Part shown: in pieces, positions 39,800 through 47,934 of the stretch | Layout of the letters: every line of letters begins with the position of its first letter | Numbering within the stretch: position 1 is the stretch's first letter | Source of the DNA: a virus | Strand: one strand, 5' to 3' | Length of the DNA stretch: 64,000 nt | IMG/VR virus record: IMGVR_UViG_3300042889_001272 | Coordinates: 1-64,000 of that record | Notes under the pieces: model-generated | Database searches by the model: none | What the model saw: the letters and a program-made list of their open reading frames with translations, nothing else | What the model was told of the DNA's origin: nothing | Position numbers and translations under genes: made by a program

Positions 39800-40516
39800 T
39801 CAATGCCCGTGTTTAAGATTTGCAATCAATTTAGATACATTGTCAGTGGTAAACGGTACGTTGAGAATCAGATGTATGCTGTTGTCAACCCAACTAATTG
39901 TTCTATGTGTTCGTCTAGTGTTGATGTAATAAGCTCGGCCTTCTTCAATTTGGAGTTTTGTATCGGCACCGATTATCCAGTCATAGTCATAAGTCCCACA
40001 ATGTTTTAAAAACACTGCGATTCTAAATGTTTCTCTTGGTATTTCAGGATGGTCTCTGTGTGGAGTAAAATATCCGCCTATGTTACTTTTTACTAAAAAT
40101 GTTCTGCCCAATGGAGAGAATGTATCCAATAAAGGATGTAAACTGGGACAATTTTGATAAACTGCTGTGTGATGAGAAAACTCTTTCTCAAATACTTTTC
40201 TGCCGGCAGCATGACTGGCCTGTGCTTGGCTGGGATTATCCTGATGTGTTTTGCCTTCGAGGTTAGTAATTGCTAGACCTTTTCTATTATTAAGTCTATC
40301 TGCTCTTGGCAAATAATCTACCCAGTCGTTGTCAAATTTTGCAATTTCACGATTGAACTGCCCCGGATCTATAAAAAAGTTTAAAGATTCAAAGTCTCCC
40401 AGTGTTAATAATGCCAATTCATCTGTGACAGTTTCTTGGCTAATTGCGGCGCTGTTATATTTGGTAGGTCTTCTCACAGCATGTTTTTTACCTACAATAA
40501 TATTTTTGTCATTCAT
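39800..40516 (-). CDS. Aspartyl/asparaginyl hydroxylase-like 2OG oxygenase (238 aa)
   Basis: GGYFTPHRDHPE gives H153/D155, YYINTRRTHRTISW gives the distal histidine, and the C-terminal strand HLILNVPF ends the barrel. The N-terminal 100 residues form an extra domain. A late-type box AATAAATT ends six bases before the ATG. It is the first of a two-gene minus-strand unit. Confidence 0.75.
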   Translation of the reverse strand: MNDKNIIVGKKHAVRRPTKYNSAAISQETVTDELALLTLGDFESLNFFIDPGQFNREIAKFDNDWVDYLPRADRLNNRKGLAITNLEGKTHQDNPSQAQASHAAGRKVFEKEFSHHTAVYQNCPSLHPLLDTFSPLGRTFLVKSNIGGYFTPHRDHPEIPRETFRIAVFLKHCGTYDYDWIIGADTKLQIEEGRAYYINTRRTHRTISWVDNSIHLILNVPFTTDNVSKLIANLKHGH

Positions 40517-40521
40517 ATTAT

Positions 40522-40529
40522 AATTTATT
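40522..40529 (-). promoter_or_regulatory. Late-type box AATAAATT
   Basis: Minus strand, ending 6 nt before the ATG at 40516. It differs from TATAAATA at the first and last positions. Confidence 0.4.
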
Positions 40530-40642
40530 ATCTCTATTCAGAATACAAGATACACATTACGATAAATCAATGTCAATCTCACCGATACCGCCTGCAAAAG
40601 CCTGTTATTGCGATAAACGACATTGGAGATTCGGCTACCTTG

Positions 40643-40650
40643 AATAAATA
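40643..40650 (+). promoter_or_regulatory. Late-type box AATAAATA
   Basis: A 7/8 match to TATAAATA ending 6 nt before the ATG at 40656. Confidence 0.6.
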
Positions 40651-40655
40651 TCAGT

Positions 40656-41171
40656 ATGCATATACAGTTTAAATCAATTTACCCTAAATTCAAAGAAGTA
40701 TTGGATCAATGTATATATCTAGGCAAAGAATACGCTGATTGGCCGAATAACGAAGAAGGCCAGTTAGCTATTCAAACAGATGATCCAAATATAGATAACT
40801 GGACTTCTGGAATAGGAAAAAGTGTTGCAAAAACTCCCGAGTGGGAGCAACAATTTAGATATATTCAACCAAGTTTAATTGGCACGCCTGTAGATAGATA
40901 TATCAAATGGCTGGGTATTCCCGTTTATCGAACAAGAATTATGTTATCTAAATCTAAATCTTGTTACAGTGTTCATCGTGATTACAGTCCAAGATTGCAT
41001 CTCCCGTTGATAACTAATAAGCAATGCAATTTTTTAATTACAGATCCCATACAGTTTTTTCATTTGCCAGCCGATGGCAGAACAACTTGGGTAAACACAA
41101 CCATGCCCCATACTTTCATGAATGGCAGTTTAGAAAATAGATTACATCTAGTAATGATAACAAAGGAATAA
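40656..41171 (+). CDS. Aspartyl/asparaginyl beta-hydroxylase-family oxygenase (171 aa)
   Basis: This is the clearest PF05118-type member: [16 protein letters not shown] (H107/D109), then [14 protein letters not shown] with the distal histidine, and NRLHLVMI with the 2OG-binding arginine. Family members hydroxylate Asp/Asn side chains in proteins or small molecules. It has a leaderless-type late box and lies one base before the A-type Fe-S carrier gene. Confidence 0.85.
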   Translation: MHIQFKSIYPKFKEVLDQCIYLGKEYADWPNNEEGQLAIQTDDPNIDNWTSGIGKSVAKTPEWEQQFRYIQPSLIGTPVDRYIKWLGIPVYRTRIMLSKSKSCYSVHRDYSPRLHLPLITNKQCNFLITDPIQFFHLPADGRTTWVNTTMPHTFMNGSLENRLHLVMITKE

Positions 41172-41172
41172 T

Positions 41173-41496
41173 ATGATCACAATTACAGAAAACGTTGATA
41201 CAAAAGTATCGTCAATATTAAAAGAAGAAAATGATCCTACCGCAAGTCTACGAGTATTTGTGCAAGGCGGCGGCTGTTCAGGAATGAGTTATGGCTTTAC
41301 TTTAGAAACTGAACAAAATGAAGATGACTTTGTCATTGAACAACAAGGCGTAAAATACCTTGTTGATGCAATGAGTATGCAATACTTACAAGGTTCTGTT
41401 ATTGATTACAAAGAAGACATTGAAGGTTCAAACTTTGTAATTAAAAATCCCAATGCAGAAACTAGCTGTGGTTGTGGTAGTAGCTTCAGCGTATGA
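41173..41496 (+). CDS. A-type Fe-S carrier (IscA/ErpA family), 107 aa
   Basis: The three cluster-binding cysteines are present: [11 protein letters not shown] (C35) and CGCG at the C-terminus (C99, C101). A-type carriers hand [4Fe-4S] clusters from a scaffold to target enzymes. The phage also encodes SufB, SufC and a CGFS glutaredoxin at 61.7-64 kb and two ferredoxin/radical SAM client types, so this is a likely delivery factor. AAGGA precedes the ATG. The symbol (iscA, erpA or sufA) cannot be chosen from sequence alone. Confidence 0.88.
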   Translation: MITITENVDTKVSSILKEENDPTASLRVFVQGGGCSGMSYGFTLETEQNEDDFVIEQQGVKYLVDAMSMQYLQGSVIDYKEDIEGSNFVIKNPNAETSCGCGSSFSV

Positions 41497-41738
41497 TGGT
41501 CAGTAAGATCACCGAAGCAGTGATCTACGAAAGTCCGGATGGTGGCGAAACCATCTATGTTCGAGAATCGGGTAGTAGTCAACGACAACTTCATGTTGAA
41601 AGTCCAAGAGCAGTTAGTCTGCATGAACAAATAAAAGAAAATCAACTTTGGGGACAAATACGCAGAGCTGCCAAAACTAATCCCACACTACAACGTGTTC
41701 TTGAAGAAGCAGTTTTAATTTATACCTTATCAAAATAA
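41493..41738 (+). CDS. Hypothetical phage protein (81 aa)
   Basis: Its ATG overlaps the stop of the Fe-S carrier gene (ATGA), so it is translated by coupling. The N-terminal half is beta-like ([17 protein letters not shown]) and the C-terminal half helical. No motif recognised. A sigma-70 promoter begins on its stop codon. Confidence 0.65.
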   Translation: MMVSKITEAVIYESPDGGETIYVRESGSSQRQLHVESPRAVSLHEQIKENQLWGQIRRAAKTNPTLQRVLEEAVLIYTLSK

Positions 41739-41767
41739 TTGACATAAAATCTCAGTTGTAGTATAAT
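41739..41767 (+). promoter_or_regulatory. Consensus sigma-70 promoter
   Basis: TTGACA (41739), 17-bp spacer, TATAAT (41762-41767), then CTGGAG before the ATG at 41791. Confidence 0.85.
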
Positions 41768-41790
41768 ATACAAATATTACTGGAGAATCT

Positions 41791-42183
41791 ATGAGTATGC
41801 ATCTTCATCACCCTAGCCTTAGCTATAATGGCAAGAAAAAAGGCAAGGTTAAGTTTGCCAGTGCGGCAGCAAAACACAAGGCGGAACAATTGGACAAAGA
41901 ATGGCGAGAACTACAGGCTAAATGGGGTGTAGACGCAGAAGAGAAAAAGCGTAAGCGAGCGATGTCTGCCGAACCTTTGGATTATAAACTGTCTGCTCCT
42001 GTGGGGCGAGAAACACAAAAGATTGCCAGTCGTGACACTGGACATAGTGGTGCAGTTAAAACTAAAGGTATTCCACAATACACAGGTACAAAAGTTTTAG
42101 GTATTGGTACTATGCATAAAAGTAATGCTGTTCCAATTTTCAGTAACGAAGAAGCAATATCAATTTCAACAATGCGGAGATAA
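41791..42183 (+). CDS. Hypothetical basic phage protein (130 aa)
   Basis: Very Lys/Arg-rich (KKKGKVK, EKKRKRAMS) with a helical central stretch and a C-terminal motif GTMHKSNAVPIFS. The basic character suggests nucleic-acid or protein-complex binding. It has a consensus sigma-70 promoter and ribosome site. No named family. Confidence 0.65.
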   Translation: MSMHLHHPSLSYNGKKKGKVKFASAAAKHKAEQLDKEWRELQAKWGVDAEEKKRKRAMSAEPLDYKLSAPVGRETQKIASRDTGHSGAVKTKGIPQYTGTKVLGIGTMHKSNAVPIFSNEEAISISTMRR

Positions 42184-42187
42184 TATT

Positions 42188-42685
42188 ATGAATCAGCAAT
42201 TAATCAATATGGCATTTAGCAATTACTATCGTAAAGAAATTTTTTCTTTAGAAGAAGCACTGCATTTTCTCGGAGACCGTAACTTGATTAATATTGGAGA
42301 ACTTGCCGAATTTGCTATTCAACGTAAAGGCAAATTAAAGAAAAATGCACGTAATACTAAAGGCAGCGACTTCGAAGATAACAGCGACAGTAAATATGTC
42401 ACCGTTTCGCATTATGAAACTAAACTGGGGACTATTTCCAGTTATGCTTCAATCAGTGGATTGAGAAATAAAATTGGAACTTTGAGAGTAATGGTTTACG
42501 AACCAATAACTGATGTTAATTACTTTTTTAGAATTCCTCACAGGGTTTATGCTCCCTACACTGACGCAGATGATAGTTTGAAAATCTGGTTTGACAGCAA
42601 CGGGTCTCCGCGTGTGCCAACACGTAGTAATATTAGATATAATTTATGGGACTATGAATGCTCGCAAGCAGAATATGTATCTTAA
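42188..42685 (+). CDS. Hypothetical protein (165 aa)
   Basis: The N-terminus is helical (EEALHFLGDRNLINIGELAEFA) and the rest beta-rich with the phrase IPHRVYAPYTDADDS. It is not an obvious oxygenase, since no HxD precedes that histidine. The start at 42188 is chosen over an upstream in-frame ATG at 42104, which would overlap the basic-protein gene by 80 bases. Confidence 0.6.
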   Translation: MNQQLINMAFSNYYRKEIFSLEEALHFLGDRNLINIGELAEFAIQRKGKLKKNARNTKGSDFEDNSDSKYVTVSHYETKLGTISSYASISGLRNKIGTLRVMVYEPITDVNYFFRIPHRVYAPYTDADDSLKIWFDSNGSPRVPTRSNIRYNLWDYECSQAEYVS

Positions 42686-42710
42686 ATAAATAAAGCAAAA
42701 GGAAATATAA

Positions 42711-43034
42711 ATGACTTATGTCGTAACAGAAAATTGTATCAAGTGCAAACACACAGATTGCGTGGCCGTTTGTCCAGTGGATTGCTTCTATGAAGGACCA
42801 AACTTTCTAGTAATTAATCCCGACGAATGTATTGATTGTGCAGTATGTGTACCGGAATGTCCCATTGATGCGATTTATGCCGACACTGATCTGCCAGAAG
42901 ATCAAAAAGTTTTTATAGAATGGAACAAAGAATTGAGTAAGTCTTGGAAAAGAATTACTAAACAAAAACCAGCCCTACCTGATCACGAGGCATGGAATGG
43001 TAAACCAAATAAACGTGATTTATTAGAAAGGTAA
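42711..43034 (+). CDS. fdxA: FdxA-type ferredoxin (107 aa)
   Basis: Two clusters of cysteines bind a 3Fe-4S and a 4Fe-4S centre in this family: C9-C12-C17-C21-C25 and C40-C43-C46-C50. Length and the C-terminal extension ([21 protein letters not shown]) match proteobacterial FdxA. It probably carries electrons for radical SAM enzymes, desaturases or Fe-S assembly. AAAGGA precedes the ATG, and a late-type AATAAATA (42685-42692) lies upstream. Confidence 0.9.
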   Translation: MTYVVTENCIKCKHTDCVAVCPVDCFYEGPNFLVINPDECIDCAVCVPECPIDAIYADTDLPEDQKVFIEWNKELSKSWKRITKQKPALPDHEAWNGKPNKRDLLER

Positions 43035-43039
43035 TCGAA

Positions 43040-43708
43040 ATGGAATACGCAGTTTATAGAAGTGCCGGTGAAATCAATTCAGCAATGGGTCGTGTCTATG
43101 GACACATGAGTCTAGCTGTTATTGTATCGATGTTTGTAAGTTATTTTGTAGGTTCAAGCCCTGAACTATTGCAGTTCTTCTTTACAGGTGTACTGAAATG
43201 GATTATAATTTTTGCACCATTGGTGGCAATCTTTGCAATTAGTTTTGCCATGGAAAAGGCAAACAAACAAGGTGCTCAACTCATGCTCTATGGTTTCTCA
43301 GCATTAATGGGATTAAGTTTTGCTATGATATTTGCTGTATTTACAATGGGTAGTATTGTAAGTGCATTCATGGGAGCGGCAATTTTATTTGCTGTAATGA
43401 GCGGTTATGGCTACTTTACCAAACGCAGTTTAGACAGCATGGGACAGTTTATGTTCATTGGTTTAATTGCCATTGTCATTGCCAGCATTGTTAATATCTT
43501 TATCGGCAGCTCAGTAATGCAAACAGTTATCAGCGCATTGGCAATTATTATCTTCCTTGGATTAACTGCCTATGATACACAAAAGATTAGAGAAGAAGTT
43601 AGTTATGAAACTAACGGAGTTGCTGAAGTTCGCGGCGCATTAACGCTGTACATGGATTTTATCAATTTGTTTCTCAACTTATTAAATTTATTTGGAGATA
43701 GAAAATGA
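43040..43708 (+). CDS. Bax inhibitor-1/YccA-family membrane protein (222 aa)
   Basis: Seven hydrophobic segments and the C-terminal signature TAYDTQKIREE identify the BI-1/TMBIM family. Bacterial members (YccA, YbhL) sit in the inner membrane; YccA restrains the FtsH protease. In T4-like phages a similar role in protecting proteins from FtsH or membrane stress is plausible but inferred. It is five bases after fdxA. Confidence 0.88.
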   Translation: MEYAVYRSAGEINSAMGRVYGHMSLAVIVSMFVSYFVGSSPELLQFFFTGVLKWIIIFAPLVAIFAISFAMEKANKQGAQLMLYGFSALMGLSFAMIFAVFTMGSIVSAFMGAAILFAVMSGYGYFTKRSLDSMGQFMFIGLIAIVIASIVNIFIGSSVMQTVISALAIIIFLGLTAYDTQKIREEVSYETNGVAEVRGALTLYMDFINLFLNLLNLFGDRK

Positions 43709-44214
43709 CATTGGCACTAAAAAAAGGACAGACAGTAGATCTAGGGGTTGTATATAGAATTAATCCTAATGGACTTCATGAAAGCGTGAATATTAAAGAC
43801 TTGTTCGCAGGCCGAAGATTATTAGTATTCATGGGTCCGGCACCTTTCAGTAAACTAGATACTGAACAAGCCATTGAATTTGAACGTCAAAGTAAACAAA
43901 TCCTTGCACAAAAAATTGATGACATCATTGGCATCTATGTACAAGATGCGTTTGTAATGAAAAAATATCAAGAATTTGTATATGAGTCTGGCGGCACTAA
44001 CAATGTACAATTTTATGGTGACGGTGATGGATTTTTTGTTAAAGCAAATAACTTATCACATGACTTTACATTTGAAGGATTGAGTACAAGATCCGGTCGG
44101 TGGGCGTTTGTAATCAATGACGGCGTTATTGAATATGTAACGGTTGACGATTACTCGGTAGTAGAAACAACCAGTGCTAACAGTATTCTAAAACAATTGA
44201 AGAATGAAGCCTAA
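43705..44214 (+). CDS. Peroxiredoxin-like protein lacking catalytic cysteine (169 aa)
   Basis: The layout resembles a Prx5/AhpC-type thioredoxin fold (LFAGRRLLVFMGPAPFSKLDTEQAIEFE, then IIGIYVQDAFVMKKY and a WAFVINDGVIEYV strand). However, the position of the peroxidatic cysteine (P-x3-T-x2-C) reads APFSKLD, and the protein has no cysteine at all. It therefore cannot reduce peroxides by the usual mechanism; it may be a structural or binding derivative. Confidence 0.65.
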   Translation: MTLALKKGQTVDLGVVYRINPNGLHESVNIKDLFAGRRLLVFMGPAPFSKLDTEQAIEFERQSKQILAQKIDDIIGIYVQDAFVMKKYQEFVYESGGTNNVQFYGDGDGFFVKANNLSHDFTFEGLSTRSGRWAFVINDGVIEYVTVDDYSVVETTSANSILKQLKNEA

Positions 44215-44719
44215 ATTTAGACTACTCTACAGTATTATGGCGCAGGAAGTAGCTAAAATGAGTCATGCTCGTAGGCTACAAGTAGGCGCAGTTATTGTCA
44301 AAGACGACAGAGTTATCAGTATGGGCTACAATGGTATGCCCGCAGGTTGGGACAATGACTGTGAACTTCGAGAGTATATGTCAAGGGATGCTGGTGGTTG
44401 GCTCAGCCCAGTTGAAATAATGGAAAACTGGCCGTATCAAGAAGATGAAACATCTTTTCAACTTGAAAGACGATACCGATTAAAAACAAGACCAGAAGTA
44501 CTTCATGCAGAATCAAATGCTATAGCAAAATTGGCGAAGAGTAACGACAGTGGTGATGGCGCTGACATATTTGTTACTCACGCTCCTTGCATGGAATGCA
44601 GTAAACTTATTTTTCAGTCAGGTATTCGTAGGGTATATTATAGTTCGGACTACAGGGACGACAGTGGTATTAAATTCCTTAAACAAAGCGGAGTAGAGGT
44701 AATCAAACATGACGAATAA
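44204..44719 (+). CDS. dCMP deaminase (171 aa)
   Basis: The zinc-site motifs are HAESNAIAKL (HAE) and PCMECSKLI (PCxxC). An insert between residues 60 and 100 is typical of phage dCMP deaminases such as T4 Cd. The enzyme makes dUMP, feeding thymidylate synthesis. The start overlaps the end of the peroxiredoxin-like gene by eleven bases. Confidence 0.9.
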   Translation: MKPKFRLLYSIMAQEVAKMSHARRLQVGAVIVKDDRVISMGYNGMPAGWDNDCELREYMSRDAGGWLSPVEIMENWPYQEDETSFQLERRYRLKTRPEVLHAESNAIAKLAKSNDSGDGADIFVTHAPCMECSKLIFQSGIRRVYYSSDYRDDSGIKFLKQSGVEVIKHDE

Positions 44720-44939
44720 ATGGACAATTACATTGGAAGAAGCCGAAGATGGCAGTGGTGATTTGGTTATGCCATTACCGCAGGACTTGTTAGACAGCGC
44801 AAGTTGGCAGGAAGGCGACACGCTTAATTGGACAGATCTGGGCAATGGCACTTGGAGCTTGACAAAGCAACAGCCTGATGTTACAATAGAAGAAGAGGAA
44901 GCATGGCGCGACCTTGAAAGTAAAATAAACAAGGCTTAA
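44709..44939 (+). CDS. AbrB-like small protein (76 aa)
   Basis: The segment GDLVMPLPQDLLDSASWQEGDTLNW matches the swapped-hairpin AbrB/MazE-type pattern (hydrophobic strand, P-x-D/E-L-L, W-x-x-G-D-x-L). Such domains bind DNA or act as antitoxin-like regulators; the acidic C-terminus (EEEEAW) argues against strong DNA binding. It overlaps the dCMP deaminase gene by 11 bases. Confidence 0.55.
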   Translation: MTNKWTITLEEAEDGSGDLVMPLPQDLLDSASWQEGDTLNWTDLGNGTWSLTKQQPDVTIEEEEAWRDLESKINKA

Positions 44940-44940
44940 C

Positions 44941-45504
44941 ATGGCAGACATTATGGTGGACATTGAAACTCTAGCCACCACACCTGAAGCAGTAGTCATC
45001 ACAATCGGCGCAATTCGCTTTGATCCTTTTGCCGACGATAGAACTAGTTATGAAGGCGACAAGATCCTCATGGATACTTTCTATCGTAGAATTGACCCTG
45101 AGAGTTTTACTTGGCCCAGTGCTCACATTGATGACAACACTCTAGCTTGGTGGAGTAAACAAAAACCTGAAGTACAACACGAAGCATTTACAGACGATGA
45201 TAGACATCCTATTCAAGAAGTCATGCTGGACTTTCATCGTTGGTGTGGCGGTTATCAAAATATGTGGGCCAATGGTCCTGCATTTGATATTGTTATTTTA
45301 GAAGAAGTGTGTAAACAACTTAAACGAGGTGCACCTTGGCAGTATTGGCAAGTAAAAGACACTAGAACTGTGTATGGTCTAGTGGAACACGAACGTCCTA
45401 ATCCCAGACTGCATCATGCCGCGTGGGACTGTTGGAGTCAAATTGTTGCATTACAAAGTTGTTTCAGAAACTTAAATATAACAAAATACCCAGAGAGAAA
45501 ATAA
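44941..45504 (+). CDS. DEDD-family 3'-5' exonuclease (187 aa)
   Basis: MVDIETLATTP supplies the first two acidic residues, MWANGPAFDIVIL the third, and HHAAWDCWSQI the H and final D, a complete DEDDh arrangement. It is related to small RNase T-type and phage DexA-type exonucleases. The likely role is RNA or DNA trimming. ATG lies one base after the previous stop. Confidence 0.87.
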   Translation: MADIMVDIETLATTPEAVVITIGAIRFDPFADDRTSYEGDKILMDTFYRRIDPESFTWPSAHIDDNTLAWWSKQKPEVQHEAFTDDDRHPIQEVMLDFHRWCGGYQNMWANGPAFDIVILEEVCKQLKRGAPWQYWQVKDTRTVYGLVEHERPNPRLHHAAWDCWSQIVALQSCFRNLNITKYPERK

Positions 45505-46472
45505 TGGAAACAAGCGGTAAAGATACACTGAGTTGGTTGCATGGCTTAGAAGATTATTTGAAGTTTATGGATTCTTCTTTGGCCGAGAATTATGTTCATC
45601 AATTGCTATCTCTAAATTATTCGGAAAATCCTTATTTTCCGTTAAGAAAACTTATTGTACATGCAAAAGAAAATATCGTCGGAGACTCTGATTTATTCAG
45701 GAAAGCAGTTGATGAATTACTAACATCTTTTGAAATTATTTGCACAGAATCTGACAAGGAACTAAGCATACGCACATTTGCATACATTGCCAAGCTAGCT
45801 AATCCAGATGAAAATGTTTTTTATATACTACATGAATATTTTAAATTACATAATGGCGAGCAAGAAATTAATGCTATCTCCGATGCATTTAGTCGTAGTC
45901 AAATTAAAAGTAAGGTATGGCTAGTTGAAGAATTATCTAAGATAGGATTAAAGTACGATAATGTCGTAATAATGGCTAGTTGGTTTGGACAATTAATTCG
46001 TTTGTTAGATAAAAAATTAATATTTAAAAAAGCTCGGTTGCTCGAGCTAGATAAATCTGCATGTATAATTAGTGATAAAATTTTTAACTTTGATAATTTA
46101 GATGGATATCGAGTCAAGAGCATAAACGCTGATATTAGTGCATTAACCGCAGTTAAGTCTGGATATATTTGGAACATCGAAAACTTTACTAATAACAAAG
46201 TGTACGAGGAAAAGTTTCTTCCAGACTTGATTATTAATACCAGTGCAGAACATATGGACGAAGAATGGTTTAATCAAATTAGATTTAAAGAATTTGAAAA
46301 CAATCCTGTTGTTGCGATACAAAGCAACAACCTATTCGACATTCCTGAGCACATTAATTGTGTGCATGGCATTGATCATATGAAGAAAAAGTTTCCAATG
46401 AAAGAGATTTTGTTTGAAGGTGAACTTCAATTAAAAGGGTACAAACGAGTCATGCTAATCGGCAGACCTTGA
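45504..46472 (+). CDS. Methyltransferase-like phage protein (322 aa)
   Basis: The N-terminal half is helical with no motif. The C-terminal half contains VVIMASWFGQL, KKARLLELDKSA, and LIINTSAEHMDEEWF, a layout like a class I methyltransferase (motif I, acidic residue, motif IV), but the GxGxG loop is degenerate. SAM binding is therefore uncertain. The ATG overlaps the exonuclease stop by one base; the longer frame from 45423 is not used. Confidence 0.55.
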   Translation: METSGKDTLSWLHGLEDYLKFMDSSLAENYVHQLLSLNYSENPYFPLRKLIVHAKENIVGDSDLFRKAVDELLTSFEIICTESDKELSIRTFAYIAKLANPDENVFYILHEYFKLHNGEQEINAISDAFSRSQIKSKVWLVEELSKIGLKYDNVVIMASWFGQLIRLLDKKLIFKKARLLELDKSACIISDKIFNFDNLDGYRVKSINADISALTAVKSGYIWNIENFTNNKVYEEKFLPDLIINTSAEHMDEEWFNQIRFKEFENNPVVAIQSNNLFDIPEHINCVHGIDHMKKKFPMKEILFEGELQLKGYKRVMLIGRP

Positions 46473-46507
46473 TAAGTACTAACAGCGGCCTTTGAGCATC
46501 ATCCCGC

Positions 46508-46536
46508 TTTACAAACTCTGCTGCCTATGCTATAAT
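46508..46536 (+). promoter_or_regulatory. Sigma-70 promoter
   Basis: TTTACA (46508), 17-bp spacer, TATAAT (46531-46536), then ATAGGAG before the ATG at 46553. Confidence 0.75.
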
Positions 46537-46552
46537 TAACATAGGAGAAAAC

Positions 46553-47059
46553 ATGGCACAATTACAACCTGTACAATATATGTACACATCAACAAAAGAG
46601 TATCACGACGCATTTCCCTGCGCTTATCGTCAGTGGAGGGCAGATAGTCACTGTAACACAATTCACGGCTACTCGTTTAGCATGAAGTTTTACTTTGGTA
46701 CCAACTATCTAGATGCACGAAACTGGGCAGCTGACTATGGCGGCCTAAAAGAACTTAAAGGTGTGTTGGAAAGCCAATTTGATCATACACTACTTGTTTC
46801 CGAAGATGACCCCCATATGGATCTGTATCTAGAAATGCAAAAGCGTGGCATTGCTAAACTTACTATACTACCAAAAGTAGGTTGCGAAGGCCTAGCAGAT
46901 CAGCTTTACAAGTATATCAATGGTGTGTATATCCCAGATTATCTAGGACACGGCGAGGCACAACGCTTGTGGTGCTATCGTGTAGAAGTACGTGAGACAC
47001 AAAGTAACATGGCTTTTAGAGAAGGTCATCGCGAATGGAATGAGAATTTGTTTGCGTGA
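46553..47059 (+). CDS. queD: 6-carboxytetrahydropterin synthase-like protein (168 aa)
   Basis: Zinc-binding histidines appear in SHCNTIHGYSF and a further FDHTLL segment, with the CEG near the C-terminal half, typical of the QueD/PTPS family. It makes the queuosine/7-deazaguanine precursor or biopterin. No queE, folE or full QueC homologue is found in this window, so the pathway is incomplete here. It has its own sigma-70 promoter and AGGAG site. Confidence 0.78.
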   Translation: MAQLQPVQYMYTSTKEYHDAFPCAYRQWRADSHCNTIHGYSFSMKFYFGTNYLDARNWAADYGGLKELKGVLESQFDHTLLVSEDDPHMDLYLEMQKRGIAKLTILPKVGCEGLADQLYKYINGVYIPDYLGHGEAQRLWCYRVEVRETQSNMAFREGHREWNENLFA

Positions 47060-47247
47060 ACAGCTTAGAACGCATTTGGGCTAGGGCAACGGGACACCTA
47101 ATGGGCGAGTCAGATCATGATCGCCCAGATGTGCCAATACTTTCACTACGTGAAGCAAGGATTGCACTGTTCTTTAAAACCTTTTGGGTGGTGATTCACA
47201 TCATCACTTGCTTGTTTATTATAGCAAATACTATTCGTCATTGGTAA
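47056..47247 (+). CDS. Small membrane protein (63 aa)
   Basis: GTG start overlapping the queD stop (GTGA). The N-terminal 38 residues are hydrophilic and the C-terminal 25 form a membrane helix (VVIHIITCLFIIANTI). No named family. Confidence 0.65.
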   Translation: MNSLERIWARATGHLMGESDHDRPDVPILSLREARIALFFKTFWVVIHIITCLFIIANTIRHW

Positions 47248-47249
47248 TA

Positions 47250-47888
47250 TTATAAGTGTGCTTCGAACAATTCAATACATTCGTTCCAGTGATGAATTCT
47301 GTCAGCAAGTCCTAGTGTGCCGCCGTTGATGCGTTTAGACAATAGTACAACATCACCCTTGTCGCAGATATCGTTTAATTTATTTTTGTGCCAAAACCAG
47401 CAGGCACTTAGAACTGCGTATTCTGGTTCACAGACTAGATCTGGATTTTGCACAAGACAATCATCACCAAACAAGTCTTTGCTACACTGTGTGTAATTTG
47501 CACGGCCTGTGAGTTGCACTAGTCCACGACCACGGAATTTAAATCCGTCACCACTGGCTTCAGGGCCGTTGCCCATGCGATTAGCATAAACTCTATTGGC
47601 AATCATTTCTGGTTTTCTTGCGTAGGGTTTAGCTGTGTTTAAATCGGGAAAGTATTTTTTAAATGTGCCCACAAGACCCTTGTCACTGTAGTTTAAGTTT
47701 TCTACTAGTGCTGTGAAGTCTGCACTTTCATGTTGACATTGGCTGATAAAACCAGCAACACGGGCCGGTGTAACAATGGCAAATTGTGGCAATTGATTGC
47801 ATAATCCTTCATACCACTCGTTGGGGTTTTTATTCTTCTTAATGCATTGTGCCAGCATCTCGGCAGTAAATTCAAAAGTAAAGTCCAT
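47250..47888 (-). CDS. GH19 chitinase-type endolysin (212 aa)
   Basis: SQCQHESADFTALVENLNYS carries the catalytic Glu of glycoside hydrolase family 19, and RGRGLVQLTGRANY is the substrate-groove signature. GH19 endolysins cut the glycan strands of peptidoglycan. No signal peptide, so export would need a holin. An AGGAG site precedes the ATG, with a GGTAAATA box further upstream (47911-47918). Confidence 0.92.
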   Translation of the reverse strand: MDFTFEFTAEMLAQCIKKNKNPNEWYEGLCNQLPQFAIVTPARVAGFISQCQHESADFTALVENLNYSDKGLVGTFKKYFPDLNTAKPYARKPEMIANRVYANRMGNGPEASGDGFKFRGRGLVQLTGRANYTQCSKDLFGDDCLVQNPDLVCEPEYAVLSACWFWHKNKLNDICDKGDVVLLSKRINGGTLGLADRIHHWNECIELFEAHL

Positions 47889-47934
47889 GATTGTCTCCTA
47901 TACGAATATTTACCTTTTTGCAATCAAACTAAAT

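Noticed and set aside
5938-47059. A complete 7-deazaguanine DNA-modification pathway from the PP-loops, QueD and radical SAM proteins
   Set aside because: The PP-loop proteins lack the QueC zinc cysteines, the 316-aa radical SAM motif is C-x3-C-x2-C and not the QueE type, and no FolE or TGT-like gene is present in this window.
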